This document shows positions 4,395 to 5,770 of a stretch of 5,770 bases of DNA, one piece after another; positions within the stretch are counted from its first letter, which is position 1, and every line of letters begins with the position of its first letter. The notes under the pieces are model-generated. The model had not been told where the DNA came from. It saw only the letters and a program-made list of their open reading frames with translations, and ran no database searches. The stretch covers positions 1 through 5,770 of the forward strand of contig CANRPG010000132.1 in the NCBI GenBank assembly GCA_947632425.1. The letters run 5' to 3'. Source of the DNA: an uncultured Clostridia bacterium. GTDB taxonomy: Bacteria; Bacillota; Clostridia; Oscillospirales; Ruminococcaceae. Made by a program: the position numbers and the translations under genes.

Positions 4395-4400
4395 ATTTAT

Positions 4401-4429
4401 ATTATACACCACAGAAAAATATTTGTCAA
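4401..4429 (-). promoter_or_regulatory. Consensus antisense promoter of cassette 2
   Basis: On the minus strand TTGACA (4429-4424), a 17-bp spacer and TATAAT (4406-4401) match the consensus perfectly. It lies 22 bp past the azlD stop codon and points the same way as azlCD. Confidence 0.85.
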
Positions 4430-4450
4430 GGGCTTTTTGAAAAGCGCATT

Positions 4451-4768
4451 TTATATATGTTTTGCGATAAGCTCCGTTACAAAAACTGCCGCTGAACAGC
4501 ACATCGCGACTGTCAGAAGCCCTCGCTCTTTATACGCCAGAAGCACTGCCACTGCCAGAGCCGCCGCGCCTGCAACTATCATGTCGGGAGAGAAAAATAT
4601 CTCGGGCACGGTCATTACCGCCAGCACGGCATACGGCACATAATACAGAAAACTTTTGGCAAAGCGGCTTTTAATCTGCTTGCTGAACAAGGCAAAAGGC
4701 ACTGCTCTTATAAGATATGTGACCACTGCCATTACCGCGAGATATGGCAAAAATTTTTCAAAACTCAT
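4451..4768 (-). CDS. azlD: AzlD-family subunit of a branched-chain amino acid exporter, 105 aa
   Basis: This is a small membrane protein of AzlD family length (about 100-110 residues). Residues 6-26 contain the family's TYLIRAVPF motif, and 42-58 its YYVPYAVLAVMTVPEIF segment. Hydrophobic helices are visible at about 7-25, 42-58, 62-78 and 84-100. AzlD works with AzlC in the cytoplasmic membrane; the pair is linked to export of branched-chain amino acids and their toxic analogues (azaleucine resistance in Bacillus). The ATG at 4768 overlaps the azlC stop in an ATGA, which indicates translational coupling. No strong terminator follows. Only a weak 6-bp hairpin (4432-4445) precedes the antisense promoter of the peptide cassette, so azlCD transcripts could run on into that cassette. 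Confidence 0.9.
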   Translation of the reverse strand: MSFEKFLPYLAVMAVVTYLIRAVPFALFSKQIKSRFAKSFLYYVPYAVLAVMTVPEIFFSPDMIVAGAAALAVAVLLAYKERGLLTVAMCCSAAVFVTELIAKHI

Positions 4769-5478
4769 GCTGCGCCCTCGCTTTCTGCATCATCTACGGG
4801 GAAAAGAACTGCGCCGACTGCTGCGGCTATCACAGTGCAGATTATTATCGCAAAGCCCGATGACACCCTGTTTATCAGCGGCAGCCACTTAAAGCAGCAG
4901 CTTAGCGCAATACCCAGCATTACCACAAAGAAAATGCTCTTGTGCTTTTTCATAGGCGGAACGAATATTGCAACGAACATTCCGTATATAGCGACTGACA
5001 GCGCCGACTGCACCGACGGCGGCAAAATGTTGCCTGCCAGAGCTCCCAGAGCCGTGCCGAGCGACCAGCCGACAAACGGGGTAGTTATCAGCCCTGCCAT
5101 ATACGAAGCGGTTACATCACACAGCCTGCCGCTTGCAACTGCGAATATTTCATCTGTTATGCCAAAGCCTGCCAGCCAGCGCTTGCCTTTGGTGAAGTGC
5201 TTGTCAAGTTTCTGAGTTAGGGAGAGAGACATCAGCGCGTAACGCATATTTATAATTATCTGCGTCATGGCTATCTCAACAAGCGAGCCGCCTGCTGCGA
5301 TCACAGATATACCAGCCAGCTGCCCTGCCGAGGTGAGGTTGGTCATCGAGATGAGAAGCGCCTCCCACCAGAAAAGGCCGTCGTTTACTGCCTTTATGCC
5401 GAAGGTGAACGACACCGAAAGGTAGCCAAGCGCAATGGGTATGCCGTCGCGCATACCGCTAAAAAATCTGCCTTTCAT
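4765..5478 (-). CDS. azlC: AzlC-family branched-chain amino acid permease, 237 aa
   Basis: This is the large subunit of the AzlCD exporter, a multi-helix cytoplasmic membrane protein of normal family length. Family signatures are visible in order: DGIPIALGYLSVSFTFG (11-27), TSAGQLAG (49-56), INMRYALMSLSL (76-87) and GFGITDEIFAVA (104-115, with D109 and E110). About seven hydrophobic segments follow one another, and the end is short and acidic (DDAESEGAA). The start is supported by the Shine-Dalgarno-like AAGGCGGTG, 8 nt before the ATG. It is the first gene of the azlCD pair. A TATAAC box about 35 bp upstream of the ATG is a possible -10, but no good -35 accompanies it. I see no T-box or known amino-acid riboswitch in the upstream sequence. 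The substrate is inferred from the family alone. Confidence 0.92.
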   Translation of the reverse strand: MKGRFFSGMRDGIPIALGYLSVSFTFGIKAVNDGLFWWEALLISMTNLTSAGQLAGISVIAAGGSLVEIAMTQIIINMRYALMSLSLTQKLDKHFTKGKRWLAGFGITDEIFAVASGRLCDVTASYMAGLITTPFVGWSLGTALGALAGNILPPSVQSALSVAIYGMFVAIFVPPMKKHKSIFFVVMLGIALSCCFKWLPLINRVSSGFAIIICTVIAAAVGAVLFPVDDAESEGAA

Positions 5479-5523
5479 ATGTAGTTCACCGCCTTTGGTA
5501 AATTGTTATAAGATGAATTATTG

Positions 5524-5770
5524 TTGCGCGTAAGCGCCACCTGCGGAGCCACACGTTGACCGCCACAACGCGCAAAACTTTTAATTCTTGTCAAGATATT
5601 AAAAGTTTTCGGTCAAGCCTTTTTCAAAAGGCTTGTCAGGTCGAGGGTGAAACCCTCGTCGCCCTCCGCAGAGGGCGAAATCCCCATACGATAAGCGCTC
5701 CGCAAAGGGTGAATTTCAAAATAGTCCGGTGGACTATTTTGAAAGAGGGAACGCCCTGCAAGAGAGGGCG
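5524..5770. repeat. Gene-free array of consecutive hairpins, probable interspersed repeat
   Basis: Seven inverted repeats follow one another with little between them: TTGCGCGT/ACGCGCAA (5524-5531, 5568-5575); AAAACTTTTAAT/ATTAAAAGTTTT (5574-5585, 5598-5609); CAAGCCTTTT/AAAAGGCTTG (5614-5623, 5626-5635); CGAGGGT/ACCCTCG (5642-5648, 5652-5658); CGCCCTC/GAGGGCG (5660-5666, 5671-5677); a perfect 14-bp stem (5714-5727, 5731-5744); and CGCCCT/AGGGCG (5752-5757, 5765-5770). A CTCCGCA-x-AGGG unit recurs at 5664-5675 and 5698-5709. There is no open reading frame. Similar hairpin strings occur between genes in related gut Clostridia, from memory. The array runs past the window edge. Confidence 0.6.

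Larger units (their letters stand above)
3767..4429. repeat. Tandem duplication of a peptide/antisense RNA cassette (copies 3767-4075 and 4100-4429)
   Basis: The promoter and leader of copy 1 recur 333 bp downstream: 3778-3836 and 4111-4169 are identical over 59 bp. The 3' end recurs at an offset of 354 bp: 4001-4057 and 4355-4411 differ at one of 57 positions. Between these conserved ends, the inner leader, the coding region and the terminator loop have diverged, and copy 2 is 21 bp longer. The two peptides show no meaningful identity. Confidence 0.9.

Noticed and set aside
3767..4429. CRISPR array
   Set aside because: There are only two copies, 333 bp apart, with coding and promoter content. 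No short regularly spaced repeats occur anywhere in the window.
4835..5215. 126-codon open frame on the plus strand inside azlC
   Set aside because: It is antisense to a clearly recognisable AzlC sequence and lacks a ribosome binding site.
5479..5770. T-box or amino-acid riboswitch upstream of azlC
   Set aside because: No T-box core sequence or known riboswitch core was found. The hairpins are short, independent stems without an evident aptamer or a terminator next to the start codon.

Overview
The window looks like chromosomal DNA of a Gram-positive gut-type Clostridia, most likely a Ruminococcus-like Oscillospiraceae. This rests on AGGAGG-type ribosome binding sites, consensus SigA promoters, intermediate GC, and protein families I associate with that group: the YPKRA-motif N-terminus and the small zinc-ribbon protein beginning GWGN. 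The genus is an inference. There are no rRNA or tRNA genes, no CRISPR array and no transposase.

Left part (1-2188): the tail of a short hydrophobic protein (+) converges on a 445-residue protein (-), and the two share a bidirectional terminator. The 445-residue gene has a perfect consensus promoter. Its leader holds three copies of a Shine-Dalgarno/start-like block, of which only the last has an ATG. It also has a second, hairpin-covered ribosome binding site inside the gene, and its product carries three ~52-residue repeats. A divergent promoter drives a 138-residue four-helix membrane protein (+), which ends at a second bidirectional terminator.

Middle (2209-3720): a two-gene minus-strand operon encodes an unnamed conserved 182-residue protein and then a zinc-ribbon protein. 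Upstream of it, 3577-3700 is an unexplained stretch of inverted repeats with extended -10 motifs and a GC-rich hairpin that has two exclusive pairings.

Key region (3767-4429): a tandem pair of about 0.33 kb cassettes, each organised like a type I toxin-antitoxin locus. Each has a strong promoter, a structured leader that can mask the ribosome binding site, a 24- or 26-codon peptide with one hydrophobic helix and a basic tail, a hairpin after the stop, and a perfect TTGACA-N17-TATAAT promoter firing back to make a ~95-nt antisense RNA over the peptide gene's 3' end. The RNA shells are almost identical between copies, while the peptides share almost nothing. Sense and antisense RNAs begin with related sequence, so a full-length sense RNA could close its 5' end on its 3' end. 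I do not recognise this as a named family.

Right part (4451-5770): azlD and azlC (-), overlapping by 4 bp, encode a two-component branched-chain amino acid exporter. The antisense promoter of the second cassette starts 22 bp beyond azlD. Upstream of azlC, a gene-free 250-bp stretch consists of consecutive hairpins and looks like an interspersed repeat.
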